DNA of 40,988 nucleotides from Bryobacteraceae bacterium (GCA_026129905.1 JAHCHE010000050.1:1-40988), one strand, 5' to 3'; positions 26,578-36,639 are shown, counted from the first letter of the stretch. Notes: generated from the sequence alone by a model not told the origin. Numbers and translations: made by a program.

Positions 26578-26847
26578 CTACCTCTTGCTGATCTCCGGAG
26601 TCACAGTCTGTCCGGAAGGATTCACCGGCAGTTTCACGGTGATGGCCTTTCGTTTTTTCTGGAGGTGATTGATGACGCCGCGCGCGATCGCGACGAACAG
26701 CATGCGGCGATCTTCCGGGTTCGCGGTGGGCAGCGGTTCTTTGCCGTTTTCGGCGAGCACTGCGTTGTAAGCGAATTCGATCTCCTCCGCCATGCTGTCG
26801 GCGAAATCGTTGATGGTCCCACCGTAGAGTTGGTTATCTGCGCCCAT
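26578..26847 (-). CDS. Small conserved CIS protein of unknown function
   Basis: This 89-residue protein has a helical N-terminus (DFADSMAEEIEFAYNAVL), then PEDRRMLFVAIARGVINHLQ and a basic end. Small proteins with an LFVAIAxGVxxHL pattern occur between the spike and gp25 genes in several CIS operons, in my recollection. No PAAR signature is present, so it is not the spike tip. It may be a baseplate accessory or chaperone. The gene is intact, with spacings of 3 and 4 bp to its neighbours. Confidence 0.7.
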   Translation of the reverse strand: MGADNQLYGGTINDFADSMAEEIEFAYNAVLAENGKEPLPTANPEDRRMLFVAIARGVINHLQKKRKAITVKLPVNPSGQTVTPEISKR

Positions 26848-26850
26848 TGA

Positions 26851-27557
26851 TCACCCCGTTTTCACCTTGAGAGAAAGCAGCGAGGGCGTTGGCGGCGGCA
26901 AGGGAGGCGCGGGCGGCGCCGGGGTCACCGGCAGGACGCCCGCGGCCAGCTCGCCGGGATGGAGGTGGGCGTTGAACATCGTCACCAACTGGCTGAGGTA
27001 GCTCATCAGCTCGTCGCCGAATACCAGCGGGTGTGACGCAGCGTCAACCAGTTCGATCTGCGGCGCCTCGACCACTACTTTCGTCTGCGCCTGAATGGTA
27101 ATTTTGCCGCTTTGCGCCTCGATTTTCAGCAAATTGGCGCCGTCGCCGTCGCTAATAGAAATGGTCTGCGAATCATCATTCAATGAAACCAGCAGCCCTT
27201 TCTCCGATTGGACGATTTTCACCGGCGGCGCGGCCTCCGCGCCGCTCTCGTCCTTGGGAAGCTGGCCGCTGCTCCAGAAGCAGCCGGTCCAGACGGGGAG
27301 GGACTGGTCGCCGGCTTCGAACTCGATCCAGACGCCGGCGCCTTCCGGAGGCAAGGTGAACTGGCCCATGGCGGGACCGGCGAACGGGAGGCTCGGCAGG
27401 CCCAGCCGGTTTCTTCGGCGCCCAAGACCGCGGGCACCTTGGCCTTGATGCGCCCCAGTTTCAGCGGGTCGTTCACGTCGCTGACCACGCCGCGATACTT
27501 GCCGTAGAAGCGCGTTGCGTGGCGGTCCGTGCCGTACAGCGTGTCGGCCGGGATCAT
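26851..27557 (-). pseudogene. Spike protein (gp5/VgrG OB-fold type), frameshifted
   Basis: The gene starts at the ATG at 27557 as [20 protein letters not shown], overlapping the hub gene stop by ATGA, and proceeds through [24 protein letters not shown], the OB-fold entry of gp5/VgrG spikes. After EETGWAC near 27395-27401 the frame becomes nonsense; the sense continues in the next frame as [30 protein letters not shown] and WTGCFW. One extra C at the lesion restores a 235-residue protein. The C-terminal half has a short beta-prism part (ISISDGDGANLLKIEAQSG) and a Pro-rich tail. The protein would form the piercing needle below the hub. The length, 707 nt, is one short of a multiple of three. 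Confidence 0.82.
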
Positions 27558-28673
27558 AGAGCGTTGTCCTCCTGAAAGTTCTCGCGGCCGGTGAGGCCGA
27601 GGGCGTTTCTGCGGATGGAAAACCGCTGGGTCCAGCCTTCGGCGGTGAAGATGTGCAGGACGCGATCGACATAATAGGCGCCGCTGAAGAGGCGTCCGAC
27701 GCCCCGCACCGTCACCGGGCGCTTGGCGCGCAAAACGGCGCCGTACGTGGAGGCGTTCAACTCGCCCTCGGCACGGATGGCCCACGCCGACCGATCCACC
27801 ACGGCCTGGGCGGCGGTCTGCAATTCACCGGACCTGGCGAGGCCGTTGCCGGTGAGCAACACCACGCGCGGGCGATCGGCGGTCACCGCCGCGCCGCTGC
27901 CCAGACCTTCGTCGCTCTGCCGCTCGCTTTCCGCCGGTTGATCGGAAAGCGATTCGGCCTCCAGTCCTTTCACCTTCACCGTCACCGGCCGCAGCATGTC
28001 GTTGCGAACCGTGAAGGCCGAGACATTGGTGTCCTGCCCCATGTTCACCGTCAGCACCCCCTGCGGCTTCTGATCCGTTTCCGGGGGGTGGAAGTGGCCT
28101 TCGATCTCGCCCGAGGGCGAGGTCGACGTAGCATTCGTAGCCGTTGCGCCTGGCCAGTTGCTGGAGAAACTGGATGTCGGCGCCGCGCTGGGTGGTGCGC
28201 TGTTCGTTGTCCTGGCGGGCGGGCTGGGAATCCTTGACTCTCGCGGTAAATCCGTATTCGGAGAAGATGGTGGAGGCGATGTCGCTGTCGGCCATGTCGG
28301 GCCAGGGGCGGACCTTTTCTTCGAGGTTCATGAGGACCGTCGGGTCCATCGCCACAACCGTGAGCGCCGTCTGACCCGGTTGCGTGGAGAAGTTGACCTG
28401 AGTTTCGATGACGTAGGCTTTGATCAGCGACTCGGTAGCGTTTCCGATACGGCCTTTCACCTCCAGGCTTGCGAGGCGCGGGAACATGTCGTCGTCCATC
28501 ACCGTCCAGCCCGAACCGTCGGGCCGCACGCCGATGGTCAGCTTGATGCGCAACAGGTCGGCCATTTCGGAGTGGTCCTCCACCTGAAGGGTCTGGATCG
28601 ACGAAACCAGAGGCTCCGGCGCCGGCGTGCCGTTGATGACCAGCGTGTAGGCGATGGCTTGAGAAGTTGCCAC
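27554..28673 (-). pseudogene. Phage late control gpD-like hub protein (Pvc8 N-terminal type), frameshifted
   Basis: The gene begins at a GTG at 28673 as MATSQAIAYTLVINGTPAPE, with SIQTLQVEDHSEMADLLRIKL, DIASTIFSEYGF and GADIQFLQQLARRNGYECYVDL, the standard gpD/gp27 hub pattern. Immediately after YVDLA the frame fails. Sense resumes in the next frame as GEIEGHFHPPETDQKPQGVL and TVNMGQDTNVSAFTVRND, and continues to the stop at 27554. The length is 1120 nt; removing one base gives 372 residues. The lesion lies within or next to a 7-bp palindrome at 28106-28121. The hub forms the centre of the baseplate and carries the spike made by the next gene, which overlaps by ATGA. Confidence 0.83.
28106..28121. 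repeat. Short palindrome at the hub-gene frameshift
   Basis: CTCGCCC and GGGCGAG are exact inverted arms separated by GA. The reading frame of the hub gene breaks exactly here. Such hairpins can provoke slippage in replication or base-calling errors. Confidence 0.8.
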
Positions 28674-28676
28674 GGC

Positions 28677-28958
28677 TCAACCTTCCGATGGGGGAATCAG
28701 GATGATGCGGCCGGCCTGCTCGACGAGTTCGTCGGGCCACAGGACCTGGTTGGCGTCGGCAATCCGCCAGAAGCGCTCCGGATCGCGGTAGTAGCGCTGC
28801 GCGATGTGGTCGAGGCGCTCGCCCTGGTGTACGAGGTGGCCGGCCTGGGCGCCGGCCGGCGGAATCAGGCGCGTCTTTTTGTATTTAATCTCGCGGCCGC
28901 CGGGACCTTTCATGGTGAGGTCTCCGACGTTGGCGTAGCGGCTTCCTTTGAAGAACAT
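28677..28958 (-). CDS. LysM-domain baseplate protein
   Basis: This 93-residue protein has a single LysM-type domain in its C-terminal half (about residues 42-92: LVHQGERLDHIAQRYYRDPERFWRIADANQ, split as LVHQGERLDHIAQRYY and RDPERFWRIADANQ, then GRIILIPP). The N-terminal half is a short basic, Pro/Gly-rich arm. In phage and CIS baseplates a small LysM protein (gpX or gp53-like) links hub and wedge rather than binding peptidoglycan. It lies between the tube-initiation gene and the hub, as in other CIS operons. It is intact. Confidence 0.88.
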   Translation of the reverse strand: MFFKGSRYANVGDLTMKGPGGREIKYKKTRLIPPAGAQAGHLVHQGERLDHIAQRYYRDPERFWRIADANQVLWPDELVEQAGRIILIPPSEG

Positions 28959-28969
28959 GGCATTGGCTC

Positions 28970-29656
28970 CTAGGCGTTCGGCAGCAACTGGCGGATGGAT
29001 TCGGCCTGGCGTGAATCGGATTGAAACTTGCCGGCCTGCTGCTCCTTGTTGCGTTGATAGGAAAGATAGGAATCGTAGCCGATGGTGTCTTTCTTGAGTT
29101 CAAGGTAGGTCAGCACCTTCAGAGAAAGGTCCACCTTGGCGCGGATGGGGTTCAGGTTTACATCGAAGCCCTCCTCGTTGATGGAGAAGCTGGAGAGCAG
29201 GACCGGGACGACGCGGGTCTTGCCCCAAACGAGCAGGACCAGCGGCAGGTCGGCCGGGCTGATCTGGGCCTGGCCCTTGCCGGCTTGCGTCTCGATGTCG
29301 TGGACCAGGGAGGTGGGCGGGTAGAGCAGCATTTCGAGGGTGGAGAGGATCGGGTAGAGGCCGTTCTCCACGACCACCTGGTTGCGGTCGGGCTCGGCAA
29401 GCTGGTCGGCGGCGTCGAGCACGACGGTGAGCTGGATGGACTCCGACGGGGGACCCGCGGCGCGCAGCACATCTTCCTTGCTGGCCTGCGAGCTGCCGCC
29501 CTTGGATTCCACCGCTTTCTTTTCGAGCGTGCGTTTCATCTGCTCGGGGTTGTATTGAAAGGCGATGACGTGAGGCTGGGCGCCGGGCGTCTGCGAGTCG
29601 TAGGCGACCAGCGCGCCTTTGAGGAATTTGGGGCTATTGGTGAAGTCGGATGGCAT
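28970..29656 (-). CDS. CIS tube-initiation / cap protein (Pvc7-like)
   Basis: This 228-residue protein contains VIAFQYNPEQMKRTLEKKAV (about 30-49), ESIQLTVVLDAADQLAEPDR and PLVLLVWGKTRVVPVLLSSFSINEEGFDVNLNPIRA (conserved VLLVWGKTRVVPVLL and NEEGFDVNLNPIRAKV). This is the contractile-injection-system tube protein N-terminal domain, which forms a ring between hub and tube. The next gene encodes a LysM protein, so the usual fusion of these two is here split into two genes. It starts 7 bp after the large gene's stop and is intact. Confidence 0.88.
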   Translation of the reverse strand: MPSDFTNSPKFLKGALVAYDSQTPGAQPHVIAFQYNPEQMKRTLEKKAVESKGGSSQASKEDVLRAAGPPSESIQLTVVLDAADQLAEPDRNQVVVENGLYPILSTLEMLLYPPTSLVHDIETQAGKGQAQISPADLPLVLLVWGKTRVVPVLLSSFSINEEGFDVNLNPIRAKVDLSLKVLTYLELKKDTIGYDSYLSYQRNKEQQAGKFQSDSRQAESIRQLLPNA

Positions 29657-29663
29657 ACATTTC

Positions 29664-32600
29664 TCAACCCAAACCCTGGACGTAAATCCAGGTTACGGTT
29701 ACTTTGCTCGCCACTTTTCCCTTAAGTTGGTCAAATTGCGCCTGCAACTTTCCTTTCGCCGCCTCCGCCGCTTTCGGAGCTATGATGACGTAGTGAATTT
29801 CCAGGTCTTTCAAGGAAACCGTGCCGGCCGGAAACCTTGAATAAACCTCCTGGGCCGCGATGATCGTCCGGTACAACTGGCTCTCCTTGTGGCCCTGGGA
29901 CAGCTCTCCGTCCAGGGTTGCCTCGATGTTGACGCTTCGAATCAATTGCCCTCCCGCCATCTCCACGACAACGGCATCGGGTTTCGGTTTGTTGATCTCC
30001 ACGGCCGCATGCGCGGCTAGCTGCTTTTCCGCGCTTTCGACACCGGCGAATCCCGGCGCCAGGGGACCTTCACTTTTCACGGGATACTGGCGCTCCCCGA
30101 GGAATGCCCGTCCAGCCGGGGCACGGCTTGGATCGATGTTCGGGTTCGTCGGCTCCAGCCTCCCTCGGGACGACCCTTGGCCGAGGAAGCGGAAGGCGCC
30201 ACCACCCTCGAGGCCGGGCGCCAGGCCGCTCAAAGCCCCGCCGACAACGGCGGCCTGCGCAAACTCGGCGGGCTTCATGCCGCCGGTCATGCCCGATCTC
30301 GAAGGAGGGCGATCGATTCCCGGCAGGGCGGCGATCTTGTTTGGATCGATATTCAGGTCGCTCACGTGGACCGTCAGTTCCTTAAAGGAGACATTCGCGG
30401 GGAGATCAAAATCGGGGTTAATGTGGCCCTTGATGATATAGGCGCTGCCTTGCTGATTGAGTGAAAGCCCCTGCCACCCGTACCGCAGTTTCAAGTAGGC
30501 AAGGCGCGCCTTCATCACCAGCGGCCGCGTCCCCTTCGCGAGGGCCTGTTCGACAGAACTCTTCGTCTTCGCGATCGCCTCCTCTATTTTCTTTTGCTTC
30601 TTCTTTTTCTTGTCCTCGTCTTCCTTTCGTTTGGCTTTGCCTTTCTTGTCTTTTTTCTTTTTTCCGAAGAGCTTTTCTTTGACCTTTTTGAATGCGCCTT
30701 TGATCTTTGCCGCGACCTTTTTGAAGGCTCTCTTGACAGCGCCGGCGACTTTCTTGGCGACCGCCTTGAGCTTTTCAAGAATCCTCTTCGCGATGGCCTT
30801 GATTTTGCCGCCGATTTTGGCGGCGGGGCCGCGGAGGTTGCGGATCAGCCAGTTGGCGACGAAGTCGATCACGACGATCGCGGAGCCGGCCAGAGCCTGG
30901 GCGAATTGAGGGCCGGCCGAGCCGGTCTTGACGGCTTTCAGGAACGAGACGAACTTCTCGATGGCCTGGAGGATGCGGCTGATGGCGCCCCAGGCGGCCT
31001 GGAGGCCTTCGATGATGGCCATCAGCGCACCCGCCGCGGGCACGATCATAGCGACGAGCTTCTCGACCAGGATTCCAATCAGCGCGACCGGGATGGCGGC
31101 TTTTAAGCCCTCGAAGGCCATTTTGCCGACATCGGCCAGTTTGATCCCGCCCTTGAGGAGGATGTTGAAGATCGCCATCCCCAGCCCGAGCACTTCTTCG
31201 AGCTTGGAATTGAACCAGTTCTTTACCGCCTCTTTGAAGGCTTTCCACAAGTGGTTCTTGATGCCGTCAATGACGGCCGCGCCCAGGTTGGAAAGCCACT
31301 TCATCGGGCCGGAGGCAACGTCCTTGATGATGGCAGCCAGCACACCCAGCAGAGCGATGGCGGCTTGCGCGATCCTGATCGCCCCCTGGACGGCGTTGGC
31401 GACGACGTCGATGGCCGCCATGTACGCCTTTTCGAGCAGGTTCAACAAGCCTTCGAGCGCGGCGCCCAACAGGTCCAGCAGCTTGTTGATGCCTTCCTTG
31501 AGGGCGTCGGCGAGCCTGTTGACGGTGTCCTCGGCCGCTTTGACTTTGTCCTGAATGTAGCCGCGGAACTTGTCGCGCAGTTCGGGGAAGGCTGCCAGCG
31601 CGACGTCGCCGATGGCGATCAGCGCTTTTCCGGCCAGCCGGATGGCGCTGATGATGGCGTTCCGGGCGAGATCGATGGCCGCCGCCGCGAGTTTCTTCAC
31701 ACCGTCGATCAGCGTCTTCAGCGCCTTTCGAGCCAGGTCGAAGACCGCGTGGACGGCTTTCTTCAGACCCTCGAAGAATGCCTTGGCTTTGGAGGCGATC
31801 CAGCCGAGGATGCCGCCACTCGATTCGGACTTGGCCTCGGCTTTCTTTCTTTCGGCATCCGATTCCGCTTTTTCCTTGACCTTGGCTGCGTCGGCATTGC
31901 CTTTCTCGATTTCCGCGGCGGCGTCACGGTTGCCTTTGTCGCGCTGCGCCTCGACCTCGCCCGACATCGTTTCCTGGGCGGCGTCGGCGTCGCCTTGGGC
32001 TTTGTCGACGGCCTGCTGCTGGCCCTGGCTCCACTTGCCGCGAAGCTGCTGGACCTGTCGCCCGGCGGAATTGCGGGCATCCGACTGTTGCGCGGCGTTC
32101 TCGCGCTCCAGTTCCCCTACCTTGGTTTCGTGATCGGCCTTTTCGTGTTCGACGGAGGCGGCGTGCTCTTCTTCGCCCGCCTGCATGTCGGAGGATGCCT
32201 GCTGCGCCGAGGCGCGGACTTCGTCGCCCTGCTTTTCCTCGGCGACAATGGCGGTCGTCTCGTCGTCCACCCCGGGCGGCGCGGCGCCGGCTGCTCCACC
32301 TCCACCTTCCGGAATCTTCGCGGTTAAAGTTTCCTTGGGGACCACGGGGTAAATTTCGTTCTCCCCCATGGGCTCGGCGGCGTCCTGCGCGCCCTGCTGC
32401 TGTTGCTCGACAATGCTCTGGTCGAGCTTGGCGCGCTGGTCGGCGGCCTGCTGCGGATTGGCTTCGCCGACGAGTTCGACCGTGGGCGGCGGTCCGGCCG
32501 TCTCGCTCAACGCAGGATCGGTGGTGGGGACCTCGTCCACCGCCGCCTCGACGTTATCCGCGTCGGCCTGGGTGAGCGTGCCGCCTTCACCTCCACCTTG

Positions 32601-34307
32601 AATAGGGGGCGGGCTCACCTGGTCTGTCGGAGACGGGCCGGGGTCGGGCAGCGGTTCCGGCGCCTCCACCGGAACGGCCTCGCCTTCGGGCGTCTCTTCG
32701 ACCTTGGCCTTCCCCGCTGGGCCGCCGGGGAATTCGATCGGGCCTTCGCGCGTGCGGGGCGATCCCGAAGGCCGTTCCATGCTGGGGGCGTTGGCGGCGA
32801 GGCCGGAGCGTTCCGTGCCCATCGTCCCGGACACCGCGGTCTGCACGCCGGCGAGAGATCCAGAGATCTGGCCCACTTTGAGCCCGCTGATCGCGCTCAC
32901 TGCGGCCACTGGGGGCAGGGACTCGACCTTGGGCGGTTCCGGCTCCGGCTGTTCCGCGATCGCCCCGCCGCCGCCTCCACCGCCGCCGGACGGCTCACCA
33001 CCGCCGGCTCCTTCGGCGAGGGAATTCAGGCCGGCGCGCGCTTCGGCGGGATCGAGCTCGGCGCGTTCGGCCGGTGGAAGTTCCTGCTCCTCTTCGGCCG
33101 GGGCGACGGCCTCAGCGCCCTGGGGATTGCGGGCCTGCTCCTGACGTTCCTGCTCCGCCTGCCTGATCGCCTCCTGGTCCTCGGAGGCGGGCTGTTTCTT
33201 GAGGTCGGCTTCGGATTCGGTCTTGACGTCGGCTTCGGGAGGCTCGAGCTCCTTTTCCTCTTCTTCGGGCGCGGCGGCGCCGGCTATCTTCTCCTCCGTC
33301 GCGTCCGCTGCCTCTTCCTCGGGAGATCGTTCGGCCGGGCCTTCCTCGACGGCCGCCTCAGCGCCGCCACCCCCAACTACCCCAGCGCCGGTCGCGACCA
33401 CAGCGGGTCCGCCCTGTGCGGCAGCCTGCCGCGCGGGCGCTCCGGGCGCGATCGGGGCTTCCGTTCCGGGACCTTTCGCTTCGGCTGGAAGCGCGGAAAG
33501 CGCCCGTGAGGCCTGATCCTGCCCCGGCTGGGAGGCGCGGCCGGCGGCGAGCTGCGCTTTCTGGTCTTCCGCGGCCTTGCCCGCCTGTGCCGCTTTAGAG
33601 GCTTCTTCTTCGCCTTTGGCTTTATCCCGGGCGCTTTTTTCGGAGGCTTTCTGTTCGGCGGGTTTCTCGCCCCTGGTTGTGTCCGCCTTTTTGGCCTTGG
33701 CCGCTGCTTTTGCGGGTTCCGGTCCAGGCTTTTTGTCTTCGGGCTTCCTGGCCTCTTCGGCGGGTTTCGGCTTTTCGGGAGCCTCCCCTGGGGCGCGGGC
33801 CTCGACCTTCTCTTCTTCGGGGGCCCCTTCCTCTTCGCCGGTCGGTTCTACTTCGGGCGCTTCCGGTGGAGCCAGTTCCTCCGGCGGAGGGCCGGGCTGG
33901 ATCTCTTTCGGCGGCGCCTCGGGACTGCGCGGGCCGGCCTCTAGGGTCACCTGCTCGATGCGCTGGAACTGCGTCCCGGAAACCTTCTCCTGAACGCGGC
34001 CCAGCACCGCGGCGCGCTCGCCGGATTCCATGCCATTGAGATCCGCCCGTGTGCGACCGGACTGGTCGAACGGATCGGCTTCGAAGCGGGAGACGACCTG
34101 GTTCGCTTTCGCGTCCGGAGTCTCGGGTTCCTGGGCCGGGGGCTTTTCTCCGCGGGGGCCCCTGGCGGCCAGCATCCGGAGGGTTGCCTGATTGCCCATT
34201 GGGAACTGGCGGTCAGGGGGCTTTTTCGCTTTCCTGGAACGGTCCGCACGTTCGGCCGCACCCTCGCGGGTCGGAGCCGATCGGCGGATGCGCTCCATGA
34301 CGGGCAT
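29664..34307 (-). CDS. Large 1547-residue CIS-associated protein, candidate effector or tape measure
   Basis: No family is recognised over most of this protein. Regions: residues 1-50 are basic, with [14 protein letters not shown] near 37-50, a GNQA-type opening that I recall from other large CIS-linked proteins. Residues 51-650 are highly charged and Pro/Ala/Glu/Gly-rich and probably disordered. Residues 690-830 form a long coiled coil. Residues 831-1160 are a run of amphipathic and hydrophobic helices ([52 protein letters not shown]). Residues 1161-1240 are extremely Lys-rich, and 1241-1547 form a folded alpha/beta end. The helical part could cross or pierce a membrane, or serve as a tape measure inside the tube. 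No HExxH, DUF4157, ADP-ribosyltransferase or clear nuclease motif is seen. It is intact and sits between the ATPase unit and the cap gene. Confidence 0.6.
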   Translation of the reverse strand: MPVMERIRRSAPTREGAAERADRSRKAKKPPDRQFPMGNQATLRMLAARGPRGEKPPAQEPETPDAKANQVVSRFEADPFDQSGRTRADLNGMESGERAAVLGRVQEKVSGTQFQRIEQVTLEAGPRSPEAPPKEIQPGPPPEELAPPEAPEVEPTGEEEGAPEEEKVEARAPGEAPEKPKPAEEARKPEDKKPGPEPAKAAAKAKKADTTRGEKPAEQKASEKSARDKAKGEEEASKAAQAGKAAEDQKAQLAAGRASQPGQDQASRALSALPAEAKGPGTEAPIAPGAPARQAAAQGGPAVVATGAGVVGGGGAEAAVEEGPAERSPEEEAADATEEKIAGAAAPEEEEKELEPPEADVKTESEADLKKQPASEDQEAIRQAEQERQEQARNPQGAEAVAPAEEEQELPPAERAELDPAEARAGLNSLAEGAGGGEPSGGGGGGGGAIAEQPEPEPPKVESLPPVAAVSAISGLKVGQISGSLAGVQTAVSGTMGTERSGLAANAPSMERPSGSPRTREGPIEFPGGPAGKAKVEETPEGEAVPVEAPEPLPDPGPSPTDQVSPPPIQGGGEGGTLTQADADNVEAAVDEVPTTDPALSETAGPPPTVELVGEANPQQAADQRAKLDQSIVEQQQQGAQDAAEPMGENEIYPVVPKETLTAKIPEGGGGAAGAAPPGVDDETTAIVAEEKQGDEVRASAQQASSDMQAGEEEHAASVEHEKADHETKVGELERENAAQQSDARNSAGRQVQQLRGKWSQGQQQAVDKAQGDADAAQETMSGEVEAQRDKGNRDAAAEIEKGNADAAKVKEKAESDAERKKAEAKSESSGGILGWIASKAKAFFEGLKKAVHAVFDLARKALKTLIDGVKKLAAAAIDLARNAIISAIRLAGKALIAIGDVALAAFPELRDKFRGYIQDKVKAAEDTVNRLADALKEGINKLLDLLGAALEGLLNLLEKAYMAAIDVVANAVQGAIRIAQAAIALLGVLAAIIKDVASGPMKWLSNLGAAVIDGIKNHLWKAFKEAVKNWFNSKLEEVLGLGMAIFNILLKGGIKLADVGKMAFEGLKAAIPVALIGILVEKLVAMIVPAAGALMAIIEGLQAAWGAISRILQAIEKFVSFLKAVKTGSAGPQFAQALAGSAIVVIDFVANWLIRNLRGPAAKIGGKIKAIAKRILEKLKAVAKKVAGAVKRAFKKVAAKIKGAFKKVKEKLFGKKKKDKKGKAKRKEDEDKKKKKQKKIEEAIAKTKSSVEQALAKGTRPLVMKARLAYLKLRYGWQGLSLNQQGSAYIIKGHINPDFDLPANVSFKELTVHVSDLNIDPNKIAALPGIDRPPSRSGMTGGMKPAEFAQAAVVGGALSGLAPGLEGGGAFRFLGQGSSRGRLEPTNPNIDPSRAPAGRAFLGERQYPVKSEGPLAPGFAGVESAEKQLAAHAAVEINKPKPDAVVVEMAGGQLIRSVNIEATLDGELSQGHKESQLYRTIIAAQEVYSRFPAGTVSLKDLEIHYVIIAPKAAEAAKGKLQAQFDQLKGKVASKVTVTWIYVQGLG

Positions 34308-34310
34308 AGG

Positions 34311-34553
34311 CTACGTTCGTCCTCCCAGCGCGCGAACCACTTGCTCGGCGACCATCCGCGGCAGCCCGCTTCCCGGCGACGGCGGCAGCTCTCCGCCCTG
34401 CACGCGAGTCTTGCTCTCCAGGCCTTCCGGCAGCCCGGCGCTGGCAATCAAGCGCGTTAACTCCTGCTCGATGCCCCGGCGCAGGGATTCGGCATCGCGG
34501 GGATCGATGGCGTGCGCATCCACGACGATCCGGTCGATGGAAACCCGGGTCAC
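34311..34553 (-). CDS. Small CIS operon protein of unknown function
   Basis: This 80-residue protein begins at a GTG that overlaps the ATPase stop as GTGA. VSIDRIVVDAHAIDPRDAESLRRGIEQELTRLIASAG (key parts IDRIVVDA and IEQELTRLI) gives a beta strand plus helix arrangement, followed by a flexible, Gly/Pro-rich end. Small proteins of this size commonly follow the ATPase in CIS operons and precede the large cargo-type gene; they may act as chaperone or adaptor. That role is an inference from position. No motif assigns it to a known family. Confidence 0.7.
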   Translation of the reverse strand: MTRVSIDRIVVDAHAIDPRDAESLRRGIEQELTRLIASAGLPEGLESKTRVQGGELPPSPGSGLPRMVAEQVVRALGGRT

Positions 34554-36637
34554 CGCCGGCCTCCATAATGGCGGCCGAATTCGGACTCGGTCACCAGCTT
34601 GTCGATCTTCGAGTATTCGCGGTGGACGGCGTGCAGGACATCGTCGAATTCGATTCTGCCGCCGCGCTCGGCGGCCAGAAACGCCGCATTTAGCGCGATG
34701 TTGCGAATATTGCCGCCGGCGATCTCCAAACGCGCGAGAAAATCGAAATCCAGCTCGCCCCGCGGCGCATCCTCGGGAAACGATTTGAACCAGATTTCGC
34801 GGCGATGCGCGGCATCCGGGAACGGGAAATCCACCAGAAATCGCAGGCGGCGGAGGAAGGCGCGGTCGAGCGCGGACTTGCGATTGGTGGCCAGGATCGC
34901 CAGGCCGCGGTATTCTTCCATCCGCTGGAGCAGGTAGTTGACCTCGATATTGGCGTAGCGGTCGTGGGAGTCCTTCACTTCGGTGCGTTTGCCGAACAGG
35001 GCGTCGGCTTCATCGAAGAACAGGATCGCGCCGCTCTGTTCGGTCGCATCGAAAATGCGCCGCAGATTTTTTTCGGTCTCGCCGATGTATTTGCTGACCA
35101 CGCCGGCGAGGTCGATGCGATAGAGGTCGAGAGCGAGGTGATTCGCCAGGACTTCGGCGGACATCGTTTTTCCGACGCCGCTCGGGCCGGAAAACAGCGC
35201 GCTGATGCCGCGGCCGCGACGGAGGTCCCGCGCAAAGCCCCAGCGTTCGTACACCTGCGCGCGGCGAGCCACCTGCGCGCCGATCTCGCGCAGTTGCTTT
35301 TCCGTGTCGGGCGTAAGCACGATGTCGTCCCAGGAATGAGCGGGCGCCAGCCTCTGGGCGAGGTCCTCCATACGCCAGCCGGATTGCGCGCGGCAGGCGT
35401 CCCACAGGTGGGCTGCCGCCACGGGCCCTGCGCCGTTTGATCGCGTTCGGGCGTCTTGCGCGGCTCGCGCGATTGCCTCGGGACCGAGATCGAACTGCTC
35501 GACGAGGTCCGCCAGTTCGCTCTCAACCGCGGCCGCATGGTCTCCGAGTGTGGCGCTCCACATCTGGACCTGGAACTTGCGGCCTGGCCGCTCGACCGCG
35601 GAGACGAGGAACCCGCGGCTGGACGCCAGACGTTCCGCGCTGTCGACGGCGATCGGGGCTTGCACTCGTTCCACCCATTCGAGGAACTTTGCGGCCGCCT
35701 GCTTCTCCCCCGGGTCGCCTTCCGGCGCCTTGAGGAAATAGGCCAGGCTCGCCAGCCGTGCTTCGCGCACGGCGATCCGCAGGGTCGCTTCGCGATCGCC
35801 CGCCTCCGAAGGCAGCCGTTGCGGATCCACCTCGATGAGCCGCCGGCCCAGGCGCCTGAAAACCGCGCGCGCCACCAGGAGCTTGCCGCAATCGGCGGGG
35901 CCCGTGAGGTTCAGGGAATCGCACGCACCGCTTTCCATCCGCTTGTGCAGATCCTCCACGAGCGACTGCTGGGCGCCTGGCAAGGCGATCGCCGGAGCCT
36001 CCCTGGTGAGTCGCACCAGCCGCGGGTCGAGCGCGTCGGAGCCGGCCAGGAATTCACGGATCCGGTCGTCCAGCTTCAACGGCCGGGCATGAAACGCGGC
36101 GCCGGCGTTCGGGCCTTCTTCGACGGCAACCAGTTCGAACCTCCGGAGTGGCGCGGCCTCCTCGAGGCGCCTCTGGGCGGCGAACCGCGCGGCAGCCCCA
36201 TCGGTGAACAGGGCCAGCGCGATTTGCGCGGTAGGATATTTGCGCGCCGCGTCGTCCTGGGCATAGGCGTACAGGATTTCGATACTCGGGTCGAAGTCGG
36301 GCGCGGCTGCCAGCATCACGAGGTCGCAGTCGAAGGCCGTCAAATCAAACGCCCGCGCGAGCGCGCCCATGGGCATCCGCTCGCGCAACGCCGCAATGCT
36401 CGCGGTGACATCCTCGATCCGACAGTTCTCGGGCCAGAGTCTTCGAAACTCGGCTTCCTGGTCGGGATCCAGTCCGCCTTCGAGCAGCCGGTCCGCCCAT
36501 TGGTCGGGAATCGCGGCGCCCTGGTAGTTATCGCCCGCCTCGACGGACCAGCGGGTGCGAAGCCAGGCAATGTGGCGCTTCAATAGCAAACGCAACCTGC
36601 GGCACTCGAGGCGGTAGTAGCTGGGAAGCTCGGTCAC
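34550..36637 (-). CDS. AAA+ ATPase of the CIS (Pvc15-like)
   Basis: The GTG at 36637, 2 bp after the preceding stop, gives a 695-residue protein starting MTELPSYYRLECRRLRLLLK. The AAA+ core has Walker A GPSGVGKT (484-491), Walker B ILFFDEADALFG (538-549), sensor ILATNRKSALD (about 580-591) and arginine fingers in RRLRFLVDFPF (about 596-606). An N-terminal degenerate P-loop module (LNLTGPADCGKLLVAR) precedes it, so the protein is a two-module AAA+ with one active site. Pvc15-type ATPases are thought to load cargo or recycle particle parts. An earlier open frame runs into the upstream gene but lacks similarity. The gene is intact. Confidence 0.9.
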   Translation of the reverse strand: MTELPSYYRLECRRLRLLLKRHIAWLRTRWSVEAGDNYQGAAIPDQWADRLLEGGLDPDQEAEFRRLWPENCRIEDVTASIAALRERMPMGALARAFDLTAFDCDLVMLAAAPDFDPSIEILYAYAQDDAARKYPTAQIALALFTDGAAARFAAQRRLEEAAPLRRFELVAVEEGPNAGAAFHARPLKLDDRIREFLAGSDALDPRLVRLTREAPAIALPGAQQSLVEDLHKRMESGACDSLNLTGPADCGKLLVARAVFRRLGRRLIEVDPQRLPSEAGDREATLRIAVREARLASLAYFLKAPEGDPGEKQAAAKFLEWVERVQAPIAVDSAERLASSRGFLVSAVERPGRKFQVQMWSATLGDHAAAVESELADLVEQFDLGPEAIARAAQDARTRSNGAGPVAAAHLWDACRAQSGWRMEDLAQRLAPAHSWDDIVLTPDTEKQLREIGAQVARRAQVYERWGFARDLRRGRGISALFSGPSGVGKTMSAEVLANHLALDLYRIDLAGVVSKYIGETEKNLRRIFDATEQSGAILFFDEADALFGKRTEVKDSHDRYANIEVNYLLQRMEEYRGLAILATNRKSALDRAFLRRLRFLVDFPFPDAAHRREIWFKSFPEDAPRGELDFDFLARLEIAGGNIRNIALNAAFLAAERGGRIEFDDVLHAVHREYSKIDKLVTESEFGRHYGGRR

Positions 36638-36639
36638 GG

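Noticed and set aside
27554-28673. Programmed translational frameshift in the hub gene
   Set aside because: No slippery heptamer of the X-XXY-YYZ type lies at the break, and the same kind of break occurs in unrelated genes of the window.
32403-33509. Long plus-strand open frame opposite the disordered part of the 1547-residue protein
   Set aside because: It mirrors low-complexity codons, has no motif and no operon partner on that strand.
29664-34307. DUF4157/eCIS-core metalloprotease in the large protein
   Set aside because: No HExxH motif and no DUF4157-like block follows the GNQA-type start.
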